Source: Oscillospiraceae bacterium (GTDB taxonomy: Bacteria > Bacillota > Clostridia > Oscillospirales > Oscillospiraceae). From it: 29,132 nucleotides of DNA. A program made the translations under genes and the position numbers. The stretch is from positions 1 to 29,132 of the forward strand of contig JAFQSI010000180.1 of the NCBI GenBank assembly GCA_017409645.1. The letters run 5' to 3'. Each line of letters starts with the position of its first letter. Positions within the stretch are counted from its first letter, which is position 1. Shown one piece after another: positions 1-7,799 of the stretch. The notes beneath the pieces are model-generated. The model made no database searches, had not been told where the DNA came from, and saw only the letters and a program-made list of their open reading frames with translations.

Positions 1-64
1 GACGACATCCCGCAAAACGGGATCGATATTCTTATCCCGTATAGCGGAGGGAGGTTAACAAAAG

Positions 65-295
65 ATGATCGAAACCATTCTGTCTGTTCTGGTTGCTATC
101 CTGAGCATCGCGCTGATCGTGGTTGTTCTGATGCAGGACGGCAAGGATCAGGGCCTGGGCGCCCTGGCCGGCAACGCTGACTCCTACATGAACAAGACCG
201 GCAAGAGCGGCAAGAATCTGGCTGCTGCTTCCACCAAGTGGATCGCCGCCGCCTGGCTGATCCTGGTCCTGGCCATGAGCTGCGTGCAGGCTTAA
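65..295 (+). CDS. secG: Preprotein translocase subunit SecG
   Basis: SecG is the small non-essential subunit of the SecYEG channel in the cytoplasmic membrane and assists SecA-driven protein export. The 76-residue product has the family plan. A first membrane helix spans about residues 3-22, followed by the conserved cytoplasmic loop with QDGKDQGLGAL at about 24-34. A second helix spans about 57-75. The start is supported by a GGAGGGAGG ribosome site at 46-54. The gene is followed by a strong hairpin terminator, so it ends its transcript. The usual Gram-positive neighbours (rnr, smpB) are not seen downstream; instead the foreign-looking restriction island begins. Upstream only 64 bases are visible and no promoter could be fixed. 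Confidence 0.93.
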   Translation: MIETILSVLVAILSIALIVVVLMQDGKDQGLGALAGNADSYMNKTGKSGKNLAAASTKWIAAAWLILVLAMSCVQA

Positions 296-313
296 GCGAC
301 GAAACGAAATCAT

Positions 314-345
314 TCCCTTCCGGGCTTGCCCGGAGGGGATTTTTT
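314..345 (+). terminator. Rho-independent terminator of secG
   Basis: A GC-rich hairpin (CCCTTCCGGGC / GCCCGGAGGGG) begins about 20 bases after the secG stop and is followed by a run of T residues (ATTTTTTCG). Confidence 0.85.
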
Positions 346-372
346 CGTTCCTGTGAGCTTAACGGAAAACCA

Positions 373-507
373 GTAGGGCGGGGTCATGACCCCGCCGACC
401 AACCTCCGCCTTTTGGTCAGGCCGGACGGAGCGGATCGCCACAGTGTGCGACCGGTCAGCTCTGGCAATGATCCAACCTGCTCGGCGAGGGCATGCCCCC
501 GCCCTAC
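373..507. repeat. MITE-like palindromic repeat, copy 1 (135 bp)
   Basis: Both ends carry inverted GTAGGGCGG / CCGCCCTAC termini next to a 20-base subterminal palindrome, GGCGGGGTCATGACCCCGCC at 377-396. The right palindrome (484-503) is diverged but largely still self-complementary. The interior has no credible gene. Two more copies of nearly the same length lie at 5370-5508 and 28025-28162. The right arm (GCAAT-ATCCAACCTG-TCGGCG) matches the left arm of copy 3 in inverse orientation. It has the look of a non-autonomous element mobilised in trans. Confidence 0.8.
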
Positions 508-550
508 AGCAGTATTTGTTTGCGCGTTGCTTCAGTTGACAGGGGTGGTT

Positions 551-573
551 CTGGGAAATTCCCTGTTGCTCCC
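551..573. repeat. Left flanking direct repeat of the restriction island
   Basis: The 19 bases CTGGGAAATTCCCTGTTGC are identical to 3281-3299, and with one mismatch the match continues for three more bases (CCC). The core GGGAAATTCCC is palindromic. The two copies lie 2,730 bp apart and bracket the single restriction gene, as expected of a recombination site or target duplication. Confidence 0.8.
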
Positions 574-599
574 AAACTAATGAGAAAAGATAATGTTTA

Positions 600-628
600 T
601 TGATTATTGTAGATTGTTGTGCTATATT
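600..628 (+). promoter_or_regulatory. Promoter of the restriction-modification gene
   Basis: A -35 TTGATT (600-605) and a -10 TATATT (623-628) are separated by 17 bases, a good sigma-A type match. They lie 52 bases before the ATG. Confidence 0.65.
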
Positions 629-679
629 ATGCGTAAAGTGTTGAAATAGCACTTTTGTGGCACTTTTTAGGAGGCAATT

Positions 680-3160
680 ATGAAGCGTTATGAAATCATC
701 GACAGAATTGGTTCTCAATTTCATGTTGGCAACACGGAATCAGGTGAATTCAGTTATGTACAAGCACTAAAATCTGTGGGTAAAGACATTAAGGACTACC
801 AAAAGGCAACCACAGGAGAAAAACACAAATTCCTCGATATTCGATTTGAAAATGATCGCCTGGCTATTCTGGTCGAAACAAAGAACAGGTTTTCCAAGTG
901 GGACAAGGCTAAAATACAGGGACAACTACAGGATTATGTGCGTTTTGAAAAGGCCTATTCTGATAAAAAGATTGTTGCCATACTTGCTGAAACAGATGGG
1001 GATGACATTTGGGTATGGTATGGTCAGTCTGTAATTATCGATGATGACCACATGTCAAGTACCGAAACTGTTTTGCGAACTTTTGCAGAATACGAAGACC
1101 TCTGTTTTGGTAAAGTCAACGACAAAATTAAGGTTGTCGATTCAATTAAGACCCTTAACGAAACCCTCCACGCTGATGGTATCAACGAAAAGTTGCGTAG
1201 CCAGTTTGTTGGCACTTGCCTCCTTGCCCTCAAGCATGGTCTGATTTATGATGGTGTTAAAGATACTATCGACCCTGAAACCGGTCGCACACTATCGAGA
1301 GAAGAGGTTGTGCTTGATAATATAAAGAAGATTCTATTAGGTCTTCTTACCAAAAGTGGAAGTGTGAATAAGGCGGGAAAACTCGCAATTTTGAATAATA
1401 AGGTTCTCGAAGATCAGGATGTTACAAGCCTGACATACCGAGAACTCAAAGTGATTCTGAAATTCATTGATGAAAATGTTGTGCCATACATTAACGATAA
1501 AAGTACCGCTGGTCAGGACTTGTTGAATCTTTTCTTTACAACATTTAACAAGTATGTTGGAAAATCCGATAAGAATCAGGCATTTACGCCTGACCACATC
1601 TGTGATTTTATGAGCAAAGCCGTTGGTGTTAGTAAGCATTCGAGGGTTCTTGATCCTTGTTGCGGCAGTGGTGCATTTTTAGTTAGAGCCATGACAGATG
1701 CGATGGATGATTGTGACACAGAAATAGAGCGAGACAAGGTAAAAAAACATCAAATATTCGGCATTGAATACGAAGAGGGCGCATTTGGACTTTCTTCTAC
1801 CAATATGTTAATACATGGTGATGGCAACTCCAATGTTGTTCAGGACTCCATGTTTAATCGTGGGAAATGGATCAAAGACAATGCTATTAATGTTGTTCTG
1901 ATGAATCCCCCGTATAATGCCACAAAGAAGTGTTGTGATCCAGAGTATACAAAGACTTGGAGTGCAAGCACAAAAGAAGATCCTTCCAAAGGATGGCATT
2001 TCGTAGAATGGGTTGCTCGCCATGCTCCTGCCACATGTAAGATGGCTGTTCTGTTGCCTATGCAAGCGGCAATAGGTAATAGTGGTGATGTCAAAGACTT
2101 TAAGAAGAAAATGTTGGACAATTATACCCTTGATGCGGTTTTTTCTCTCCCTACTGATATGTTCTATCCTGGAGCATCGGCGGTAGCGTGTTGCATGATT
2201 TTCGATCTTTCTCAGAAACATAGCAAATCTGATCGAGAAACCTTCTTTGGTTACTATAAGGATGATAAGTTTGTAAAAAGAAAGGGATTAGGCAGAGTTG
2301 AAAAAACTGATGCCAGTGGGAATAGCCTCTGGACAAAAGTTGAGGAATTGTGGCTCAATCTATATAAAAATCGGCGTGCGATTCCTGGATTGTCTGTAAT
2401 GCAGAAAGTCACCTGGAAGGATGAATGGTTAGCAGAAGCATATATGGAAAAAGACTATTCCGAGCTGTCGAAAAAGGATTTCCAAATAACACTTGAACGA
2501 TACTTTTCCTACTTGGTAAGAAAAGGTTCACTCAAGGAGAATGACAGAGAATGGATGTTTGAGTATGTTCACTCTTTGCATGTAGATAATCTCATTCCAG
2601 AAGACAAAAAAGTAAATATAGAATTAAATGTTGATGATTGGAAGTATTTCCAAATCGGCAAAATGTTTAATATTTATCCTACTAAAGACTATAAGGGCAT
2701 GTCTTGGAGAGATTTGGATGACGGCGGCACAAGCCCTGTTATTGCCAATAGTGCAATGAATAATGGTATCCATGGTTTTTGCTCGCTGCCGCCCACCGAA
2801 CATGGAAACATCATTACTTTCAGCGATACAACTGAGGATAACACATTCTTTTATCAGCCCGAGGCCTTTATTGGGTTTGCTCATGTGCAAGGTATGCACC
2901 CCATAGGTCGTGAATGGTCCGAAAAAGAATTGCTGTTTTTCGTCACCATCTTAACATTTGCAAATCGTGATCTGTTCAACTATGGAAGAAAAATGCGGCG
3001 AGATACTATCTCAAATAGCAAGGTTAAGCTTCCAGCCCAAAAGAATGGAGACCGTTTTGTGATTGATCCAAATAAAAAATTCTCAGATGAAGGCTTGATT
3101 CCTGACTGGGAATGGATGGAAAACTATATGAAATCGCTTCCATACAGTGACCGAATCTGA
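680..3160 (+). CDS. Type IIG-like fused restriction endonuclease, adenine methyltransferase and specificity protein
   Basis: One 826-residue chain appears to carry all three restriction-modification activities. The N-terminal part has a PD-(D/E)XK-like pattern: D53, then LVETK with E66 and K68, then a Q-rich helix near 80-84. The middle is an N6-adenine methyltransferase of HsdM type, with FTP at 302-304, motif I DPCCGSGAF at 325-333 and motif IV NPPY at 409-412. Residues from about 652 to 785 resemble a single HsdS target-recognition domain, ending in the typical YGRKMRRD segment (768-775). The start has an AGGAGG five bases upstream. No separate hsdR or hsdS gene is nearby, so it most likely acts alone. 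The gene is much richer in A+T than its neighbours and is flanked by direct repeats, which suggests transfer. It could be a methylase whose nuclease domain is inactive. Recognition sequence unknown. Confidence 0.85.
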   Translation: MKRYEIIDRIGSQFHVGNTESGEFSYVQALKSVGKDIKDYQKATTGEKHKFLDIRFENDRLAILVETKNRFSKWDKAKIQGQLQDYVRFEKAYSDKKIVAILAETDGDDIWVWYGQSVIIDDDHMSSTETVLRTFAEYEDLCFGKVNDKIKVVDSIKTLNETLHADGINEKLRSQFVGTCLLALKHGLIYDGVKDTIDPETGRTLSREEVVLDNIKKILLGLLTKSGSVNKAGKLAILNNKVLEDQDVTSLTYRELKVILKFIDENVVPYINDKSTAGQDLLNLFFTTFNKYVGKSDKNQAFTPDHICDFMSKAVGVSKHSRVLDPCCGSGAFLVRAMTDAMDDCDTEIERDKVKKHQIFGIEYEEGAFGLSSTNMLIHGDGNSNVVQDSMFNRGKWIKDNAINVVLMNPPYNATKKCCDPEYTKTWSASTKEDPSKGWHFVEWVARHAPATCKMAVLLPMQAAIGNSGDVKDFKKKMLDNYTLDAVFSLPTDMFYPGASAVACCMIFDLSQKHSKSDRETFFGYYKDDKFVKRKGLGRVEKTDASGNSLWTKVEELWLNLYKNRRAIPGLSVMQKVTWKDEWLAEAYMEKDYSELSKKDFQITLERYFSYLVRKGSLKENDREWMFEYVHSLHVDNLIPEDKKVNIELNVDDWKYFQIGKMFNIYPTKDYKGMSWRDLDDGGTSPVIANSAMNNGIHGFCSLPPTEHGNIITFSDTTEDNTFFYQPEAFIGFAHVQGMHPIGREWSEKELLFFVTILTFANRDLFNYGRKMRRDTISNSKVKLPAQKNGDRFVIDPNKKFSDEGLIPDWEWMENYMKSLPYSDRI

Positions 3161-3165
3161 CAATA

Positions 3166-3206
3166 CAGTAAAGGCAGGAGAACAAAATCTCCTGCCTTTA
3201 CTGTTT
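3166..3206 (+). terminator. Terminator of the restriction gene
   Basis: A perfect 15-bp stem (CAGTAAAGGCAGGAG / CTCCTGCCTTTACTG, 3166-3180 and 3189-3203) with an 8-base loop is followed by TTT. It starts five bases after the stop codon. Confidence 0.85.
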
Positions 3207-3280
3207 GCGCTCTTCTAACGCTGGTTCCACTTTCGTATCCGTCAAACGCAAGCATAACAGTGAGAATCAAATTTCCTGTC

Positions 3281-3303
3281 CTGGGAAATTCCCTGTTGCC
3301 CCC
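3281..3303. repeat. Right flanking direct repeat of the restriction island
   Basis: Second copy of the 19-base CTGGGAAATTCCCTGTTGC repeat. It lies only five bases upstream of the parE -35 box. The restriction insert therefore probably entered just in front of the existing topoisomerase promoter without destroying it. Confidence 0.8.
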
Positions 3304-3308
3304 GATAA

Positions 3309-3337
3309 TTGACTTTTGCATTTATTTTTCGTATAAT
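3309..3337 (+). promoter_or_regulatory. Promoter of the topoisomerase operon
   Basis: TTGACT (3309-3314), a 17-base spacer and a perfect TATAAT (3332-3337) lie 43 bases upstream of the parE-like start. Confidence 0.8.
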
Positions 3338-3380
3338 GTTATACTGTTATTATAGGCTTATTATCGGCAGGTTTTAAACT

Positions 3381-5360
3381 ATGGCAAAAAAAGTACAAAA
3401 ATACGACAATTCCAGCATTTCCATGCTGAAGGGCGAGGAGCGGGTGCGCAAGCGTCCGGCGGTCATTTTTGGCTCCGATGACCTGGAGGGCTGCAAGCAC
3501 GCGGTCTTTGAGATCCTTTCCAATGCCATCGACGAGGCCCGGGAGGGCCACGGCGACACCGTCATCGTCACGAGGTACGAGGACCACTCCGTGGAGGTCG
3601 AGGACTTCGGGCGGGGCTGCCCCGTGGACTTCAACGAAAAGGAGCAGCGCTACAACTGGGAGCTGGTCTTCTGCGAGATGTACGCCGGCGGCAAGTACGG
3701 CGAAAACGGCGAAAATTACGAATATTCCCTGGGTCTGAACGGCCTGGGCTCCTGCGCCACCCAGTATGCGTCCCGGTATTTCGACGCGACGGTCCGCCGG
3801 GACGGGTACAAGTATACCCTCCACTTCGAGCGGGGAAAAAACATCGGCGGCCTGAAGAAAGAGCCCGCCGACCGGAAAAAGACCGGCTCCTGCTTCCGCT
3901 GGCAGCCCGATGACGAGGTCTTCACGGATATCAAGATCCCTGTGGAATACTACCGGGATGTCCTCAAGCGCCAGGCGGTGGTGAACCCCGGTATCCGGTT
4001 CAAATTCCGCAACCAGACGGGAAGAACCTTCGAGACGGAGGAATTCTACTACGAAAACGGCATCCGCCAGTATCTCGAGGAGATCGTGGGGGACGACGCC
4101 TTCACCATGCCCGTTTACTGGGAGGCCGAGCGCCGGGGACGGGATGCCGCCAACCGGCCGGAGATGAAGCTGAAGATCACCGCCTCCTTCTGCTTCAGTA
4201 AGAAGGTTTCCAGGACCGAGTATTACCACAACTCCTCCTGGCTGGAGTACGGCGGCAGCCCCGACAAGGCGGTCCGCTCCGCATTCACCGCCGCCTTCGA
4301 CAAATTCCTCAAGGACAACAACAAGTATACCAAGAATGAGTCCAAGGTCACGGTCCAGGACGTGCTGGACTCTTTGGTCATCATCACCAACTGCTTCTCC
4401 ACAATCGGCTGCTTCGAGAATCAGACGAAAAAGTCCGTCAACTCGAAGTTCACCCAGGACGCCATGAACGCCTTTTTCAAGGAGCAGCTCATGGTCTGGT
4501 TCCTGGAAAACCGCCAGGAGGCGGAAAAGGCCGCCGAGCAGATCCTGGTCAACAAGCGGGCCAGAGAATCCGCCGAGAAGACCAAGTCCAGCGTGAAAAA
4601 GAAGCTCTCCGGCTCCGTGGACATCGCCAACCGGGTCCAGAAATTCGTCGACTGCCGCAGCAGGGATACGGCCCTCCGGGAGCTGTACATCGTCGAGGGC
4701 GATTCCGCTTTGGGCTCCGTCAAGATGTCCCGGGATGCGGAATTCCAGGGCATCATGCCCATCCGGGGCAAGATCCTCAACTGCCTGAAGGCGGACTACA
4801 ACCGCATCTTCGCCAGCCCCATCATCACGGACCTGATGAAGGTCCTGGGCTGCGGCGTGGAGATCCAGGGCAAGAAGATGAAGGAGCTGTCCAGCTTTGA
4901 TCTGGACAACCTCCGCTGGTCCAAGGTCATCATCTGTACCGACGCCGACTACGACGGCTTCCAGATCCGCACCCTGGTGCTGACCATGCTCTACAGGCTC
5001 TGCCCCACGCTGATCCAGGAAGGGTATGTCTACATCGCCGAATCCCCCCTCTTTGAGATCACCTGCAGGGACAAGACCTGGTTCGCCTACAACGAGGCGG
5101 AGAAGACCGAGATCCTCCGAAAGCTCGACGGCAAGAAGGTGAAGATCCAGCGGTCCAAGGGTCTCGGTGAGAACGACCCGGAGATGATGTGGATGACCAC
5201 CATGAACCCCGACACCCGCCGCCTGATCAAGGTCATGCCCGAGGAAGCAGAGCGCACCGCCTGGTACTTCGACGTCCTCCTGGGCGACGAGCTGGCCCAG
5301 CGAAAGGACTTCATCGCAGAGAACGGCGCAAAATACCTGGAACTTGCAGATATTTCCTGA
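3381..5360 (+). CDS. parE: Type IIA DNA topoisomerase ATPase/TOPRIM subunit (ParE/GyrB-like, divergent)
   Basis: This is the ATP-hydrolysing B subunit of a type IIA topoisomerase, working with the A subunit encoded next. The 659 residues show the GHKL ATPase site (E44 and N48 in EILSNAIDEA, D75 and GRG 77-79, glycine loop GLNGLGS from 118) and the QTK loop (348-350). The TOPRIM domain has EGDSALGS (E439) and DADYDG (521-526). A late RSKGLGE motif is also present. Several positions depart from the usual GyrB/ParE wording, for example EGDSALGS instead of EGDSAGGS and GLNGLGS instead of GLHGVG. The protein is about as long as ParE but divergent, so it may be a second, lineage-specific enzyme in addition to gyrase. 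The Shine-Dalgarno is weak (GCAGG). The last bases are followed at once by a repeat element. Confidence 0.88.
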   Translation: MAKKVQKYDNSSISMLKGEERVRKRPAVIFGSDDLEGCKHAVFEILSNAIDEAREGHGDTVIVTRYEDHSVEVEDFGRGCPVDFNEKEQRYNWELVFCEMYAGGKYGENGENYEYSLGLNGLGSCATQYASRYFDATVRRDGYKYTLHFERGKNIGGLKKEPADRKKTGSCFRWQPDDEVFTDIKIPVEYYRDVLKRQAVVNPGIRFKFRNQTGRTFETEEFYYENGIRQYLEEIVGDDAFTMPVYWEAERRGRDAANRPEMKLKITASFCFSKKVSRTEYYHNSSWLEYGGSPDKAVRSAFTAAFDKFLKDNNKYTKNESKVTVQDVLDSLVIITNCFSTIGCFENQTKKSVNSKFTQDAMNAFFKEQLMVWFLENRQEAEKAAEQILVNKRARESAEKTKSSVKKKLSGSVDIANRVQKFVDCRSRDTALRELYIVEGDSALGSVKMSRDAEFQGIMPIRGKILNCLKADYNRIFASPIITDLMKVLGCGVEIQGKKMKELSSFDLDNLRWSKVIICTDADYDGFQIRTLVLTMLYRLCPTLIQEGYVYIAESPLFEITCRDKTWFAYNEAEKTEILRKLDGKKVKIQRSKGLGENDPEMMWMTTMNPDTRRLIKVMPEEAERTAWYFDVLLGDELAQRKDFIAENGAKYLELADIS

Positions 5361-5369
5361 TATTACCCC

Positions 5370-5508
5370 CTGTAGGGCGGGGTCATGACCCCGCCGACGC
5401 ACTGACAGAATGAAACGATTTGGATGGTTGCGAATTGCGGCCTATCCGAACACAGCCACAAAAGCAATTGACCAACCTGGTCGGCGGGGTCATGACCCCG
5501 CCCTACAG
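5370..5508. repeat. MITE-like palindromic repeat, copy 2 (139 bp)
   Basis: Ends are CTGTAGGG / CCCTACAG, and both subterminal palindromes are the perfect GGCGGGGTCATGACCCCGCC (5376-5395 and 5483-5502). It sits in the 174-base gap between the two topoisomerase subunit genes. Its left arm (CCGACGCAC) matches the inverted right arm of copy 3. It has not split the operon, but it adds potential hairpins to the mRNA between the two subunits. Confidence 0.85.
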
Positions 5509-5534
5509 GTGGTTATTTTCAGAAGGAGCCAAAT

Positions 5535-7781
5535 ATGGCACGAAAAAAAGAACCTGAAAAGAAGAAAAAAGTGAACACCGACGGCGTGATGGGTCTGGTG
5601 GGCTCCACCACGGAGCAGCCCATTTCCGAGACGCTGGAGCTGAATTACATGCCCTACGCCATGTCGGTCATCGTCTCGAGAGCCATCCCGGAGATCGACG
5701 GCTTCAAGCCCAGCCACCGGAAGCTCCTGTACACGATGTATAAAATGGGCCTACAGCCAGGCTCCCGGACCAAGTCTGCCAACATCGTCGGCCAGACCAT
5801 GAAGCTCAACCCCCACGGCGACGCCGCCATCTACGAGACGATGGTCCGCCTGGCCCGGGGCAACGAGACGCTGCTGCATCCCTTCGTGGACTCGAAGGGC
5901 AATTTCGGCAAAGTCTACTCCCGGGACATGGCCTACGCCGCCCCCCGATACACGGAAGCGAAGCTGGAGCCCATCGCCCAGGAGCTGTTCCGGGACATCG
6001 ACCTGGACACCGTGGACATGGTGGACAACTACGACGCGACGATGAAGGAGCCGACATTGCTCCCCACCACCTATCCCAATGTGCTGGTCAACCCCAACCA
6101 GGGCATCGCCGTGGGTATGGCGTCGAATATCTGCTCCTTCAATCTCAAGGAGGTCTGCGACACCGCCATCGCCCTGATGCGGGACCCGGAGCATGATATC
6201 CTCAGCACCCTGCCCGGCCCGGACTTCTCCACCGGCGCAGAGCTGCTTTTCGACGAAGCCCAGACCCGCGCCGTCTATGAGACGGGACGGGGCAGCTTCC
6301 GGCTCCGGGCCAAGTGGCGCTACCAGAAGGAGGGGAACCTGATCGAGATCTATCAGATCCCCTACACCACCTCCACCGAGGTCATCATGGACAAGGTGGC
6401 GGACCTCATCAAGGCCGGCAAGATCCGGGAGATCGCCGACATGCGCGACGAGACGGATCTGGGTGGCCTGAAGCTGACCATCGACCTGAAACGGGGCGTG
6501 GACCCCGCAAAGCTGATGGCCAAGCTCTTCCGCACCACCAGCTTGCAGGACAGCTTTGCCTGCAACTTCAACATCCTGATCGAAGGCATGCCTCGTGTTC
6601 TGGGCGTCCGGGAGATCCTGCAGGAGTGGACCGCCTGGCGGACCCAGTGCGTCCGGCGGCGGATCTGGTTCCAGAAGGAGCGGAAGGCCGAGCGGCTGCA
6701 CCTGCTGAAGGGTCTGGAGAAGATCCTGTTGGACATCGACAAGGCCGTCTCCATCATCCGCCACACGGAGCTGGAAGCGGAGGTCGTGCCCAATCTGATG
6801 ATCGGCTTCGGCATCGACGAGATCCAGGCCAATTTCGTGGCGGAGATCAAGCTGCGGAACCTGAACCGGGAGTACATCCTCAGGCACACCCGGACCATCG
6901 CGGACCTGGAAAAGGACATCGCCGATCTGGAGGCCACTCTGAAATCCCAGCGAAAGCTCCAGAAGGTCCTGATCGACGAGATGAACGCCGTAGTCAAAAA
7001 GTACGGCCAGGACCGCCGGACCGGGATCGTCTATGACGCAGCCGACGCCGACGACGAGGTCGAGGAGGAGGCCCAGGCCCCCGAGACGCCCGTCCATATC
7101 TTCGTGTCGAAGCAGGGCTACCTGAAGAAGATCACCCCCCAGTCCCTGCGGATGTCCGGCGAGCAGAAATTCAAGGAGGGCGACAGCCTGAGCTTCACCA
7201 CCGAGACAACCTCACGGGCAGAGCTGCTGGTCTTTACGGACCGCTTCCAGTGCTACAAGAGCCGCCTGAGCGAATTCGATGACTCCAAGGCCTCCGTGCT
7301 GGGCGACTACCTGCCCCAGAAATTGGGCATGGAGCCCGGCGAGAATGTGGTGTCCGTGGTGCTGCCCGGGGATTACAGCGGCTTCGTGCTGTTCTTCTTC
7401 GAAAACGGCAAGGCCGCCAAGGTGCCCCTGAGCGCCTACGAAACCAAGACCAACCGGAAAAAGCTCACCGGCGCCTACTCCGACAAGAGCCCCCTGCGGA
7501 CCGTTCTTTCCATGAAGGAGGACGCCCAGCTGGTGGCCTACTCCACCGACAACCGCGCCATGATCTTCTCCACCGCCCTGCTGCTGCCCAAGACCACCCG
7601 CAGCACCCAGGGCGTGGCGGTGCTGACCCTGCGCAAAAAGGCGACTCTGGATTTCGCCGCGCCTGTGGCGGGCAGCAACATCAAAAATGAAGCCCGCTAC
7701 CGGGCAAAGAGCATCCCTGCCGCCGGTGCGGTGCTGAAGGCCGAGGAGGCGCCCCAGCAGCAGATCGCCCTGGAACTGTAA
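5535..7781 (+). CDS. parC: Type IIA DNA topoisomerase cleavage subunit (ParC/GyrA-like, divergent)
   Basis: This A subunit cuts and rejoins DNA; its partner is the ATPase subunit just upstream. The 748-residue protein has the catalytic tyrosine in APRYTE (Y139) and the helix NPHGDAAIYE (92-101). At the positions equivalent to E. coli GyrA Ser83 and Asp87 it has A97 and E101. The usual RDGLKP segment reads IDGFKPSHR (54-62). A long coiled-coil region spans about 390-490. An acidic linker (DADDEVEEE) follows near 500, and a degenerate beta-propeller C-terminal domain continues to the end. The GyrA-box (QRRGGRG) is not seen, which favours decatenation or relaxation rather than negative supercoiling. 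The start is fixed by AGAAGGAG (5521-5528). ParC is preferred over GyrA on length, but the protein is divergent from both. Confidence 0.87.
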   Translation: MARKKEPEKKKKVNTDGVMGLVGSTTEQPISETLELNYMPYAMSVIVSRAIPEIDGFKPSHRKLLYTMYKMGLQPGSRTKSANIVGQTMKLNPHGDAAIYETMVRLARGNETLLHPFVDSKGNFGKVYSRDMAYAAPRYTEAKLEPIAQELFRDIDLDTVDMVDNYDATMKEPTLLPTTYPNVLVNPNQGIAVGMASNICSFNLKEVCDTAIALMRDPEHDILSTLPGPDFSTGAELLFDEAQTRAVYETGRGSFRLRAKWRYQKEGNLIEIYQIPYTTSTEVIMDKVADLIKAGKIREIADMRDETDLGGLKLTIDLKRGVDPAKLMAKLFRTTSLQDSFACNFNILIEGMPRVLGVREILQEWTAWRTQCVRRRIWFQKERKAERLHLLKGLEKILLDIDKAVSIIRHTELEAEVVPNLMIGFGIDEIQANFVAEIKLRNLNREYILRHTRTIADLEKDIADLEATLKSQRKLQKVLIDEMNAVVKKYGQDRRTGIVYDAADADDEVEEEAQAPETPVHIFVSKQGYLKKITPQSLRMSGEQKFKEGDSLSFTTETTSRAELLVFTDRFQCYKSRLSEFDDSKASVLGDYLPQKLGMEPGENVVSVVLPGDYSGFVLFFFENGKAAKVPLSAYETKTNRKKLTGAYSDKSPLRTVLSMKEDAQLVAYSTDNRAMIFSTALLLPKTTRSTQGVAVLTLRKKATLDFAAPVAGSNIKNEARYRAKSIPAAGAVLKAEEAPQQQIALEL

Positions 7782-7799
7782 GAGAAAGAGGGGAATCCC

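Larger units (their letters stand above)
508..679 (+). other. AT-rich leader of the restriction island
   Basis: No gene is seen here. Base composition drops sharply from the GC-rich flank. The stretch holds the left 19-base direct repeat (551-569), a promoter (600-628), and an 11-base near-tandem repeat (TAGCACTTTTG / TGGCACTTTTT, about 647-668) directly before the Shine-Dalgarno AGGAGG at 669-674. The tandem repeat sits where it could affect translation or early transcription of the methyltransferase gene; that role is inference. Confidence 0.6.

Noticed and set aside
1..64. Promoter or 3' end of another gene upstream of secG
   Set aside because: Only an ATCCCG..CGGGAT hairpin (7-23) is visible; no acceptable -35/-10 pair or reading frame can be defined in so short a stretch.
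3207..3280. Possible remnant of a coding sequence between the R-M terminator and the right repeat
   Set aside because: The minus-strand reading (LILTVMLAFDGYE) is too short to assign and runs into the terminator hairpin.
3339..5402. Long open frame on the minus strand opposite parE (687 codons)
   Set aside because: It is a shadow of the GC-rich parE codons; the translation is repetitive in G, L, V and D, has no domain, and lacks a ribosome site.
5751..7097. Long minus-strand open frame opposite parC
   Set aside because: Same mirror effect of third-position GC bias; the plus-strand frame has clear catalytic motifs.
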